A stretch of 64,000 bases of DNA from Micromussa lordhowensis (taxonomy: Eukaryota; Cnidaria; Anthozoa; Scleractinia; Lobophylliidae): the NCBI GenBank assembly GCA_964020085.1, contig OZ026600.1, positions 23,440,764 to 23,504,763 of the forward strand, in the 5' to 3' direction. Shown in pieces: positions 20,413 to 29,483 of the stretch; position 1 is the stretch's first letter; every line of letters starts with the position of its first letter. Both the position numbers and the translations under genes were made by a program. Under the pieces are notes generated by a model. The model saw only the letters and a program-made list of their open reading frames with translations, was not told where the DNA came from and searched no databases.

Positions 20413-20742
20413 TATTGGAGGTTTCAAGGTCAAACACAACAAGTGTTGAATTCTGGATATCAGATATACTCAGAGCAGTAGATGTTGGTGCATAATATGG
20501 AGTAGGAATGGATGCTACATGTGGTTGATCAGTACTAAACTGCCCACCACTCTGATAGGTTGTTCCTTCAAGTACTGCTGCCTGGCCTGACTCTGAATTT
20601 CTAGCTTTCTTCCTAACTATTCTCTTTCTTTTATATGCTCTAGTGGTCTCTCTCCTTTTTCTTTTCCTGTATTCCTTTTCCCGGTTTTTGTTGAACTTTA
20701 GAGTGGCACTTCCAGGGGACAGATTATTTGCCTCATTGATCT
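20413..20742 (-). pseudogene. DEDDh exonuclease-like exon with the Exo I motif
   Basis: On the minus strand this exon-like stretch ends in STLVVFDLETSNI, the Exo I motif (Asp-x-Glu) of DEDDh exonucleases, followed by GTAGAT, a possible donor. It begins after a TTTTTAG acceptor with NEANNLSPGSATLKFNKNRE. A one-base change in an A/G-rich run near 20,660 breaks the frame. The Exo III part of the gene lies downstream at 19,227-19,640, and the Exo II part seems lost or too diverged to see. Confidence 0.6.
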
Positions 20743-20786
20743 AAAAAGATTATAAATCATTACCTGTATTCTCTATTTTCCAATTA

Positions 20787-20929
20787 TTGCCCATAATTCA
20801 CTCTGTTTGCCCCCAAATTTTGCATAAACTATTGCTGTGAAATGCTCTTGGGAATATGCAGACCTCCCAAGGGCATTCACAACAATAGTTTATGCAAAAT
20901 TTGGGGCAAACAGAGTGAATTATGGGCAA
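20787..20929. repeat. Near-perfect 143-nt foldback (arms of about 66 bp, 11-nt loop)
   Basis: The left arm (20,787-20,853, starting TTGCCCATAATTCACTCTGT) and the right arm (20,865-20,929, ending in the reverse complement) pair almost completely, with about five mismatches or gaps, around the loop ATATGCAGACC. It is non-coding. It could be a foldback MITE, a small inverted duplication or a long hairpin RNA precursor. Confidence 0.85.
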
Positions 20930-21920
20930 TTCTGAAAGTAGTGCACATTTCATGTTACTTTGGATACCTAAATATGTTTGCTTGCTACCATTTGCTATTT
21001 GCAATGTACTGCATGCAATTATCTGATACTGTGAAATACTTGCCCAGTTCATCTAAATTATACAGCTTCAGTATGTTCCTTTTTCCAATTTGTTTTGGCA
21101 AAAACTTGTTCATTTCATCACACATCTCCAAAGAAAAATTTTGAGTTTTATATTTTGTCAGTTTTTCCTTTTTTGTACTTTTCATCACAAAATATAGTCA
21201 AATAATGGCATAAAAGTAAAGCCTTTTGTAACTATTGTGCAGGTGTCTGCCTATAACAATAGAGTCTTGTACCTAAAACCTGCAAAAAGTTGCATCTAAC
21301 TAGACCAGAACTTACCTGTCCAGTTTTGTGAACACTGGTGCTTTCTTGGCGTTTGATTGGTTTTTCTGGCATGATCGCAGACCCTGCAATTTTTTGACCT
21401 CACGGCATAACTCAAAACTCCTCCAGTGACCTAGCCATGAAATGCACACTTTAAGCATACTCCCAAAATCAGTCAAGAACCTGCATCAGCTTCCCGTAAG
21501 CAAACACTGTTTGAAGCATTGGGGGATCAAGACCTCTTGAAAAGGTGGGGCCGCATAACTGTAATTTTATTTTTATTGACTCTATTGATTTTCTGTTGTG
21601 GAAAAATCATTTATTAATATTTGACAAAATTCTCTTGTCTGGGGTGTAACCCAAATTTTAATCAAGAAATGAGAATGATTGATTGTCTACAAATCATATT
21701 TTCAAAACATTCATTGTTAGCTGTCTTTAATAATTGCAAAGCAAAAAAAAGTCCCCGTATGACTCGATACAATATCTAACAAACTATTGTATGCTCTGCC
21801 AGATCGTCGCTTTTGCCAGCCGGCATCAAAGCTAGCGTTTATTTCTGCTTTGTTTCTGCAGCAAGGTAAAAGAGATTTGGTAAAAATTGGCTAATTCTTT
21901 GTCTGGGGACCCAGAGAGAA
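20930..21920. other. No gene recognised
   Basis: AT-rich sequence. Short ORFs on both strands overlap one another, and no motif stands out. Confidence 0.4.
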
Positions 21921-22253
21921 TTATTTGGCGTCGAAACCACTATCTTTTGAACTTTTAAAATTGCTCAGAAGAAGTTTTGTACACATATTTTTTCCGAGAT
22001 TTTCTTCCTTTAGTACACATAGACATTTGAGTATTTCTAAACTTGGGTGAGTCTGCATGTATCTCTCATTCACATAGTTCAGCTGGGTGACGTCCAAAAT
22101 TCCCCCAATTGCCTCCTTCTCTCTAAATCTGTACGCTCTTTTCGAGAGCCATGGAATGTTGAGGCAGGCTAGAAACACATTCATGCCAGTTGCTCCTATT
22201 CCAGCATTTATCGATCCTTTGAAAAAGCGAAAACGATGAAAAAATAGTTTCAA
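21921..22253 (-). pseudogene. Mutator-like transposase, second exon
   Basis: After a TTTCAAAG acceptor the frame reads GSINAGIGATGMNVFLACLNIP followed by a Lys/Arg-Glu-rich stretch. This matches the pattern of the Mutator-like transposase family common in cnidarians, in which a Gly-rich 'small gene-for-all' segment, NxFLxxLxIP and then a KxREKExG-type helix follow the zinc-binding N-terminal domain. It continues the gene whose first exon is at 22,651-23,066. The C-terminal catalytic part is not found here. Confidence 0.5.
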
Positions 22254-22650
22254 ATTTTATTGGAAGTAATTGGACCATCTAGTAGCGGACGTCACGCAAG
22301 AATGTTTGTTTTTATTATTACGTCGAAATATCTTCGCACGTGAGAAAAAGTTCACGGTTTGGGAAGTTGTGAACGAGCAAAATACAATAAAAAATTATGT
22401 AGGGTTAATAATAATTTTAAATAGCGAGAAAAACTACTCTCAATAGATTTAATATGGCAAGTTGAGAATTTGATCAGGCGGCCTCCCCAGTCACGTAACA
22501 CTTGTTGCGTTTTCATAACATTGCATCGAAATGGGTTCGCAAGGGAAAGACTTCAAGGACTACTATAAGTTGTAAAGAAATAAATAAGAATAAAGGGAAG
22601 GGAAATGATAATAAATTTCACGAACCTGTTGCTGCCTTTGTGTTAATGTC
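22254..22650. other. Probable intron of the Mutator-like remnant
   Basis: Non-coding sequence between the two exons on the minus strand. I see no other feature. Confidence 0.35.
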
Positions 22651-23060
22651 CTATATCGGTCTTCCTATACTCTTTTTAGTAGGACTGCGGTGAGTTTTCC
22701 CGGTCTTTACAGCATTAAGCTGTGAGCATTCCTCGCACTGAATGTAGAGAATTGACCCGAGACCCTGGGTCATTTTGTCTACAGTATTTATAATGTTCAA
22801 GGTATTTTTACATTCCGAGCAACCCGCTTTCAACTGGTCGGCTAAAAAGCCCAGTTCCACAATTCTTCTGCCTTCTCTCCAGCTATATTTTGCGTGTTCA
22901 GGTGTCCGTTCTGGTAATTCCGTGCCATCGCTCGCAGCAATGTTTTGGCTTTCGTTGTGCGTTCCGACGAACAAACTCGTCTACGCTTGTTTTTACATTT
23001 GTTTCTAATAAACTGGCCATTCTGCTTTCTTTTACGGTTATTTACCGTAGGTGGCATATC
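22651..23060 (-). pseudogene. Mutator-like transposase, N-terminal exon with Cys-rich domain
   Basis: The start reads MPPTVNNRKRKQNGQFIRNK (basic, nuclear). Then, after a frame change near 22,900, comes SWREGRRIVELGFLADQLKA followed by GCSECKNTLNI, QGLGSILYIQCEECSQLN and a TGKTHR motif. The C-x2-C ... C-x2-C pattern and flanking Gly-Leu-Gly are characteristic of the zinc domain of Mutator-like transposases in invertebrates. The single frame change suggests a decayed copy. The 20-bp repeat TTTAAGGACGGTGCCTACTA lies about 110 bp upstream of the start and may be the element terminus. Confidence 0.6.
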
Positions 23061-23168
23061 ATCCAACTTTTAATTTGAAACAAGCGAAGTGACGAAAATA
23101 TTTCAAACTCCAGCGTCATCACGCGAGCTATGTATCGCGTGATGCCCAGAAAATATGCGCATAAACAA

Positions 23169-23188
23169 TAGTAGGCACCGTCCTTAAA
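23169..23188 (-). repeat. 20-bp terminal-like repeat, inverted copy of 16,226-16,245
   Basis: A perfect inverted match over 20 bp to the start of the repeat at 16,226. It sits just outside the Mutator-like gene. The flanking 9 bases differ from those at 16,217-16,225, so the two are probably ends of different insertions. Confidence 0.7.
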
Positions 23189-23287
23189 GCGCACACAAAA
23201 ATGACGTAATGACATAAGCGCATTCCTTTTGGGGGTGGCGGGAGGGGGGTTCATGATGATCCAGATCGCAAAGTAAATATCTCCAAC

Positions 23288-23433
23288 TGGTGTGGATGGC
23301 ACGACAAGACGCCATGTGCAAGCAACTCCAACACTTTGATCGAACACTACTTCAAGTAAGTGACACGGAATACGAAAGCACATGTTAAACCAAATATGGT
23401 ACAACAATCCATATACGTAACCTATACGTAACA
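23288..23433 (-). repeat. 3' LTR of the gypsy element
   Basis: Very similar to 27,509-27,654 over about 139 bp (GGATGGCACGACAAGACGCC and onward). Read on the minus strand it starts TGTTACG and ends CA. Confidence 0.8.
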
Positions 23434-23739
23434 TCTACCTTTCCTTAAAAAAAATAAAGTACGAAACTGTCACGACGCAACTTAGTAAAAACTAAAACAA
23501 ATAAACTAAAAACTTGTTTCTGAAAGTGTTCAATGTCTCATATCAATAAACTTGCTTCTGAAAATGTCCAATGTCTCATATCAATAAACTTGCTTCTGAA
23601 AATGTTCAAACATGTTCAACGTTTCATGTCAAAATGTTTAAACCTTTGAGGCGGACAAATACTCCGCGTTCTTGTCTTTTGAGATCCAGACAATGGAACC
23701 TGTGTTTCCATGGCAACAGCTCCTTCCCTGGAACCTTGT
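23434..23739. other. 3' non-coding part of the gypsy element
   Basis: Between the 3' LTR and the truncated integrase frame. It holds a purine tract next to the LTR and a short direct repeat (AATGTCTCATATCAATAAAC at 23,531 and 23,569). Confidence 0.6.
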
Positions 23740-24198
23740 TTAGGGCAACATGAGCCTTTGAGCAGGACTTGCGTTGATTCCTTCTGTAGGAGTGTTCCTG
23801 TAGTCTAATAGAGCTAGCCAGGGATCTTTGCCATCTCGTTCTGCTTTCTTAAGCAGCTGTTTGACCGCTTTAACTGAAGATTCTGCTTTACCGTTTGACT
23901 TTGGATGGTGTGGTGAGGAAGTGACATGGTTGAATTCCAAGGTGACTGAAAACTCATGGAATTCTTGGCTACTGAACTGTGGTCCGTTGTCAGAAACAAC
24001 TATGTCTGGGATGCAATGTCTACTGAATTGCTCTTTAAGCACTTGAATAACAGCTTGTGAGGTGGTGCCCTCAAGTTCACTAACTTCAACGAAATCTGAG
24101 AAGTAGTCAACAACTGTGATGTAATTCTTTCCGCTGACAGTGAACAAATCTGTGGCTACTTTACTCCAGGGTCTATCTGGAATTTGATGAGACTGCAT
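23740..24198 (-). pseudogene. gypsy integrase core
   Basis: The frame carries the retroviral-type integrase triad: Asp in VATDLFTV, Asp in VVSDNGPQF and Glu in HPKSNGKAESSVKAV. The C-terminal domain expected after about 150 residues is absent, because the frame stops at 23,740. The upstream zinc-binding part is in another frame. Confidence 0.85.
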
Positions 24199-24226
24199 TG
24201 GCTGACTTGCATTCTTAGCCTGAAAC

Positions 24227-24748
24227 TCAGCACAGACTGTGCATCTCTGAACTAGGGCTTTGATTTCTGAAATTCATCCCAGGGCAGAACACAATGTCTT
24301 TAACCTTTCTTAAGCATGACACAATTCCTTGATGACTTGAATGTATCCATGAGAGCATTTCTGATCTCATGGCTTTGGGAACGATTACTCTCTGACTTTT
24401 GAATAGAAGACCATTGTGGAGTGAAATCTCCTCTCTATAATTCCAGTAGTCACGGACTTGCACTGGACATTCATCTCTTTTCTCTGGCCATCCTGTTAGC
24501 ACGGTGGTCTTAAGTGTCTCCAAGACAAGATCTTGTGCCGTGCACTTCTGCAGTTGAGATAGCCTTTCAGGAGCTACTTCGATGGAATCAAAAGAACTGA
24601 GAGTTTCCACTTCAAGGGCAAAAACTTGAAAATTGTCTGTCAACTCCTTGTTGTCAGCAAGCGAGGCTCTAGACAAATGGTCAGCAACATACAATTGTGC
24701 GCCTGGCTTGTACCTCACATCTAGGTTAAAGCGCTGTAGTCTCAACAC
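24227..24748 (-). pseudogene. gypsy RNase H end and integrase zinc-binding region
   Basis: It starts in the last part of RNase H (RYKPGAQLYVADHLSRA, the conserved connection motif) and continues to the integrase H2C2 region (SWIHSSHQGIVSCLRKVKDI ... LC), where the zinc ligands are partly altered. It overlaps the preceding RNase H frame by a few bases through a frameshift. Confidence 0.8.
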
Positions 24749-25080
24749 ATCATCCTTTGTAACCGACAGGGAGTGGAGAGGATTGACTTCTGGAAAATGG
24801 ATTGTAATGATTTATGGTCCGATTCCACAGTTATCCTTTCACGGCCAACAAGGTACTGGCTAAACCTCTCGCAGGAGAAGACAATCACTAAACACTCTTT
24901 CTCAATTTGTGCATATTGCCTCTCAGTCTGTGATGAGGACCGTGATGCAAAGGCGACTGGCTGGTCATTCTGTAATAGAGCTGCACCTACCCCATATTCA
25001 CTCGCATCACATTGGACTGTGATCTCTTGTTTCAGATCATAATGCTTGAGCACAGGATGTCTGACAACAAGTTCTCGCAC
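24742..25080 (-). pseudogene. gypsy RNase H domain
   Basis: RNase H motifs of Ty3/gypsy are clear: VQCDASEYGVGAALLQ, then AFASRSSSQTERQYAQIEKE and VESDHKSLQSIFQK, giving the Asp, Glu, Asp catalytic residues. The link to the RT domain is broken between 25,080 and 25,214. Confidence 0.85.
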
Positions 25081-25213
25081 TTCCTGGAATGCTGTCTTGT
25101 GTTACGGGGACCACATGAATTTTGCTTCCTTTGCAGTCATCTCTCTAGTGGCTGAGCGACCTCTGACAGTCTTGGAAGAAGCTTGGACAAGCAATTGACG
25201 AATCCTAGTAGAC

Positions 25214-26119
25214 TTAGAGTTCTTTCTTGGAAGTAGGCCTTGCAATTTCCTGCACTGCCTTCACTTTCTCTGGATCGGGCTTCAACCCAACTTTGGTGAT
25301 CAAGTGACCCATAAATCTGACTTCAGACTTCCTGAGGTTCATTTTGTTGCTGTTTAGGCGCAGATTAGCTTTGCAAGCTTGCTCTAGCAGACGGACTAAG
25401 TTCTCATCATGATTTTTATTTGCCTCTTCTTCATTCTCTCCATGACCCATCACCAATATGTCATCTCTAATTACTGCGACACCAGGAAGACCATCGAGTT
25501 TCTCATGCAATTTGCATTCAAATTCTTCGGGAGCTAGGTATACACCAAAGGGTAGCCTTCGATACTTGTAGCGACCAAACGGAGTCCAGAAAGTTGTCTT
25601 GAGACTGCTGTTCTCATCCAAACCAACTTGATAAAACCCGTCTTTAGCATCGAGAGTACTGAATACTTTTGCTCTGCTGAGCTTGGGCAATAACTCATCA
25701 AGAGTAGGCAACTGATACTTTCGGCAACTGACTGCTGTGTTTAGATCCTTGGGATCCAAGCAAATTCTGATCTTGTTGGGTGTTGTGACCACAACCATAC
25801 TACTGATCCAGTCAGTTGGTATTGCATCTTTCTCCATGATTTCTTTTCTTTCTAGGTCATCAAGTGTGGCTTTTACTCTATCTTGCAGGGCAACTGGAAC
25901 ACGCCGGGGAGCATGCTGTACTGGTTTGACACTGGGGTCTGTGATGATGGAAGTATCACCAATATGGCCTAAACCTTCAAAGACATCTTTGTAGTTACTG
26001 AGAATCTGATCTTTGGTCAGGTTATTACTTTTCAGGAAATGAATACACTCTTCAGGATCTATATCCACCTTGAGAAGTCCCAACTGCTCACAGGAGGGAT
26101 TTGTTAGAACTCTCAACAA
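25214..26119 (-). pseudogene. gypsy reverse transcriptase
   Basis: RT motifs in order: RRVPVALQDRVKATLDDL, ICLDPKDLNTA, FSTLDAKDGFYQV, TPFGRYKYRRLPFG and the catalytic AVIRDDILVMG. The residue before the two Asp is Arg, where Ala (or Leu/Val) is usual, which may harm activity. The frame starts 32 bases inside the end of the gag-protease frame, so a frameshift joins them, natural or acquired. Confidence 0.88.
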
Positions 26120-27113
26120 CTTGGAATTTCAGGTGTAGACGTTTGCCTTTTCTGTCTGCTGTGAGCATAGTCTCGCCGACAGGCTGCATCAAGGTACCAT
26201 CAAATAGCTTTAACTGGGCGTTGGACTTAAGAAGGGGCGGATCACCATTTTGCAACAACTGAAATACACTTTCGCGACTGATAACGTTACAGGTAGCACC
26301 AGTGTCCAATTGACACACTAGCTGCCCTTTGTATGCTTCTTCAATTAGGAAAGTAACACTGGCTGTTAACTGTTTTCCACTACCATTGATTGCAGTAATC
26401 TCTTCTATCTTTAACAATGATTCCTCGGACTCGTACCCATACCCTTCTGCCTCTTCAGCCACATGAACCTTCTCTTTGCTTGCCTGGTTCATTTTTTTAC
26501 AACTGCGACATTGCTGACCATAAGCTGGATAATCTGTCTGCTTTGCATGGTTTTTATGCTGGCCACAATAGTTGCACTTCCAAGTCTTACCTGATCCTGG
26601 TTTGAATGGAGGTGGCTTCTTTTGATTTTTTTTCTTGTTGCCTAGTGCTGGTCTCTGCTTGTCCTGAACTAAATTTAGTTTGTCATTGTTCTGTTTCTCA
26701 TCCTTTTGAATTAATTTTAGCTGCTTATTCGTGATTTCGCTCGATTTACACATGTCAAGTGCTTTATCTAGGGACAAATCTTTCAAACTCAGCAGCCTAG
26801 CCTTTTTGTTCTTATCTTGTATACTGATAACTAGTCGATTGCATATCATCTCTTTGGTCAATGTACCAAATTGACAGGATAAGGCAAGTTTTCTTAATCT
26901 ATTAACATAGTGATCAATAGGCTCTTCGGCCGCTTGGAAACATGAATTAAAAACGTACCTCTCATAGACAACATTTCTCTTTGGGAGGAAATTATCTTCC
27001 AACGCTTTAAGTGCTGCATTGATCGTCAGCTCCTCGGTACCACAATTGAGATTTAGGAAAATTTGCAGGCATTCCTTTCCCATAACCGAACGAAAAGTTG
27101 TCAGTCGGATCAA
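26088..27113 (-). pseudogene. gypsy gag (capsid to zinc knuckle) and aspartic protease
   Basis: A helical capsid-like region with the retrotransposon-type segment YERYVFNSCFQAAEEPIDHY is followed by a basic stretch and a zinc knuckle (CNYCGQHKNHAKQ ... CRSC) in which one expected Cys has become Tyr. The protease active site CQLDTGATCNVIS lies near the end. The N-terminal gag piece is continued upstream at 27,114-27,326; a stop between them interrupts the frame. Confidence 0.85.
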
Positions 27114-27326
27114 TCAACTTTTCTGATCCAAACCCGTTGCGACCTCATAGTCTTGCCATTGTTGTTTGAAAAATTTCCAGTTACTCATGAGATCACCACG
27201 ACAAACCATAGCGCTTGGAACTGGAAAATTAGAAGGAAAACTAATTATCTGAGGCACTGGCGTATGCTGTGGAGCTGGCGGCTGTAACAGTGCCGGTGGT
27301 GGAGGATTTTCTTCGGTGTCTGACAT
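27114..27326 (-). pseudogene. gypsy gag N-terminus
   Basis: Starts MSDTEENPPPPALLQPPAPQ, a Pro-rich leader, then a segment ending WQDYEVATGLDQKS that continues in sense into the next frame. The start ATG lies about 170 bp after the primer-binding site. Confidence 0.75.
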
Positions 27327-27494
27327 CGTTTCGCTTCACCCACGTGCTTGACGATGAACTTCGCTGTACGTACAGTTATTCAATGAATTAAGCTTTTAAG
27401 GCTTCGCTTCGCTTCACTTCAGCAACTGCGCACTGAAATGTCAACCAGTAGAAGTAATCTTGAGCACTGCACCTCGCTATACGATAAACAAAAA

Positions 27495-27508
27495 CACTTC
27501 TGACACCA
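27495..27508 (-). other. Primer-binding site of the gypsy element
   Basis: TGGTGTCAGAAGTG on the minus strand directly abuts the CA end of the 5' LTR. A TGG start, complementary to the CCA end of a tRNA, is the normal form. Confidence 0.8.
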
Positions 27509-27654
27509 TGGTGCGGATGGCACGACAAGACGCCATGTGCAAGCAACTCCAACACTTTAATTGAACACTACTTAAAGTAAGTGACACAGAATACGAAAGC
27601 ACATGTTAAATAAAATATGGTACAACAATCCATATACGTAACCTATAGTTTTCA
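27509..27654 (-). repeat. 5' LTR of the gypsy element
   Basis: Pairs with 23,288-23,433. The last seven bases at the outer end differ (GTTTTCA versus CGTAACA), but both end in CA. Confidence 0.75.
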
Positions 27655-28086
27655 TTGTTATTGAAAACTGTGTCCACAAGAACCTACTAAATGGCATTTT
27701 AAACTTAAATAAATCGTATAACATGTAAATACCTTGACCGAAAATCCCAGAGAAATCACCCAGTTGGATTTTTAGAAACACTGGCTTGAAAACCAACTGG
27801 TTTGAGATTTTATTTTATAATTTTTCCAAAATTAGACCCACAATTATTAAATTGGTTGGCAATCAAAATACACTAGATGAATTTTTTTTTAAATTTGGCC
27901 CTCAAAAAAAACAGTCAATATTAAATGAAACCACCGAGTTTCAAGTTCATTGCAACATTCTAAGTCCACTAACTTTTAGCGTCAACTCAGGACAACATGG
28001 CTCTGATTTTGACGTTTGTGGTTTGTTGTTGTCATTAACATTTTTTATTGTCTCGAATCGGCAGGCCATTGTATATTTCAGCATAT
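27655..28086. other. No gene recognised
   Basis: AT-rich spacer between the gypsy element and the Polinton insertion site. Confidence 0.5.
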
Positions 28087-28092
28087 CATGAA
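28087..28092. repeat. Polinton target-site duplication, left (CATGAA)
   Basis: Matches CATGAA at 42,984-42,989. Six bp is the usual Polinton/Maverick duplication length. Confidence 0.92.
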
Positions 28093-28334
28093 AGTAGTAT
28101 ATATTCATTGGAATTAGCCGGATTTTGGATTAGGTGGATTAGGTACCTATGGATTAGGTGGATTAGGTGCCTTCCCCTGTCTTCCTGCATACTAATAAAG
28201 TGTCTTCCTACATACTAATGTGGATTACGCATACTAATTTGGATTAGGTTTACTAATGAGCGTCGCTCTAGTACAATACAAACAATGAACTCGCCCAGAC
28301 TTGCCCGTTACTAGTGAACCCTGATTGGCTCATG
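28093..28334 (+). repeat. Polinton left terminal inverted repeat (242 bp)
   Basis: It pairs with 42,742-42,983. The outer 170 bp differ at only two positions including one indel; the inner 70 bp have several more differences. A GGATTAGGT motif is iterated at about 28,127-28,169. Confidence 0.95.
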
Positions 28335-28432
28335 TAGAATCTATTATCTATTCAAAATAAAAGCGCGTTCTCCGTTGGGCATTTTATTCTTGTCACAAAC
28401 TCCAGTAAATAATATTTTTGAGCGGAACAAAC
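28335..28432 (+). promoter_or_regulatory. Likely promoter of the leftmost Polinton gene
   Basis: Between the TIR and the first ATG lies AATAAAAG-type AT-rich sequence at about 28,356-28,363, about 70 bp before the ATG, compatible with a TATA-like element. This is position-based inference. Confidence 0.3.
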
Positions 28433-29068
28433 ATGCAAGTCGAATCAACATCTAAACCTATGTTAACCGTGGACGAAGTTGAACAGATTCAACGCAAGAA
28501 GGTAGCCACCATTATTGGGCATGTGTTCCAACTGACCTATGCTGCGTTTTTTGACAAGCTTGTTCAAGAGGCAAAAGTGAATCTCTGCCATGGTTGTGCT
28601 ATTCAACATCCCAGTCAAAGACAACACTCTTGCCTGATGTTAGATACTGAAGACACGTGGTTCAACTATCACGATGAAGCCCGTGAGCAAATAGATCTTG
28701 CTGTGGTGATGAAAACTGTGGAAAGTGTTTGCAGCACTCTGGGGTTGAAGCTTGGCCAGACATGGGAAAGTTATTTGACGGAGTTGCCCAAGTTGCCCTG
28801 GACAAGTCTATATCTCACTTCTTTGGAACTCGAAAATTATGATAGAGATATGAAAGAACGCGTATTGTATGCTCTTTATTATGGTCCTTGTGGTATTAAA
28901 ACGAACGAGTTCAATGAAATGGAAGCTCGCGAAGATGACAACGCTGAAGAAATTATGAACGTTGACCCTGCAGAAGTGCAGTGTCCTGAGAACATTATCA
29001 GGAAAGAAGAAAAACTAATGGACCTTGACTATGTAATTAACGAAATTCAAAACAAGTTCTATTTTTAA
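28433..29068 (+). CDS. Polinton accessory protein with Cys/His motif
   Basis: ATG at 28,433 gives a 211-residue protein. An in-frame TTG lies further upstream but the ATG is the better start. A Cys52-x2-Cys55-x3-His59 ... His65-x-Cys67 cluster (LCHGCAIQHPSQRQHSCLM) could bind zinc, and is followed by a predicted helical region and an acidic C-terminal third. An AATAAA signal follows the stop (29,071). I recall similar Cys/His-rich proteins near the ends of other cnidarian Polintons, but the function is not known. It is the first rightward gene and might be an early regulator; that is inference. Confidence 0.7.
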   Translation: MQVESTSKPMLTVDEVEQIQRKKVATIIGHVFQLTYAAFFDKLVQEAKVNLCHGCAIQHPSQRQHSCLMLDTEDTWFNYHDEAREQIDLAVVMKTVESVCSTLGLKLGQTWESYLTELPKLPWTSLYLTSLELENYDRDMKERVLYALYYGPCGIKTNEFNEMEAREDDNAEEIMNVDPAEVQCPENIIRKEEKLMDLDYVINEIQNKFYF

Positions 29069-29132
29069 AACAATAAAGTGTGTACACGATTTGATTTTAA
29101 GTCAGTGTGTGTTTATCTGTCTTAACGTTAAC

Positions 29133-29429
29133 ATGGGTCAAACGCTCTCTATTCTTAGGGCACGATTTTACTTTTACCGCCTTGTAGCGAGAAGTATACC
29201 TTCAAATCAAACAACGTCTCTCAGAGAGAAATTTTGTGAGCTTCCAGGATCGATGCTTGACAAGTTAAAAGCTCTCCATTCAGAAATCTTTTCAGAAATC
29301 AATTGGGGCCGATTGGTGGTCTTTTTAAATTTCGTGGAGACATTAGGATTGACCGAGGAAGAATGGGAACAACTATTTGATTTTCTCGTTCCCACTCTTA
29401 GCCAAATACAAGAACAGCTATATAAATGA
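29133..29429 (+). CDS. Small Bcl-2-like protein with BH1 motif and N-myristoylation signal
   Basis: From the internal ATG at 29,133 the protein has 98 residues; the frame is open 14 codons further upstream. Residues 55-69 (EINWGRLVVFLNFVE) fit the BH1 signature of Bcl-2 family proteins (Asn-Trp-Gly-Arg followed by a hydrophobic helix), and the preceding helix (MLDKLKALHSEIFSE) fits the one before BH1. The C-terminal part is helical but lacks a clear Gly-Gly-Trp BH2 and a membrane anchor. The N-terminus MGQTLS matches the Gly2/Ser6 rule for myristoylation, which could replace the anchor. Cell-death inhibitors are known accessory genes of large DNA viruses and have been reported for adintovirus-like elements. 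A role in blocking apoptosis is inference, as is the reduced size. Confidence 0.62.
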   Translation: MGQTLSILRARFYFYRLVARSIPSNQTTSLREKFCELPGSMLDKLKALHSEIFSEINWGRLVVFLNFVETLGLTEEEWEQLFDFLVPTLSQIQEQLYK

Positions 29430-29483
29430 GCGCAACATGAAGAAACGTTAGTCAAGTGTTGGCCTTCGCAGTGGTCACTAGTA

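Larger units (their letters stand above)
23288..27654 (-). mobile_element. Ty3/gypsy LTR retrotransposon, degenerate, with 146-bp LTRs
   Basis: Two similar terminal segments (23,288-23,433 and 27,509-27,654) flank gag, protease, RT, RNase H and integrase sequences in the order expected for Ty3/gypsy on the minus strand. A primer-binding site follows the 5' LTR, and the purine tract AAGGAAAGGTAGA abuts the 3' LTR. Coding frames are broken at several points and the end of the integrase is missing. No matching target duplication is visible (CCAAC versus TTGTT), so recombination or terminal change may have occurred. Confidence 0.88.

Noticed and set aside
28127..28169. Telomeric repeat
   Set aside because: The GGATTAGGT units are few, imperfectly spaced and part of the Polinton TIR at both ends; not a (TTAGGG)n array.
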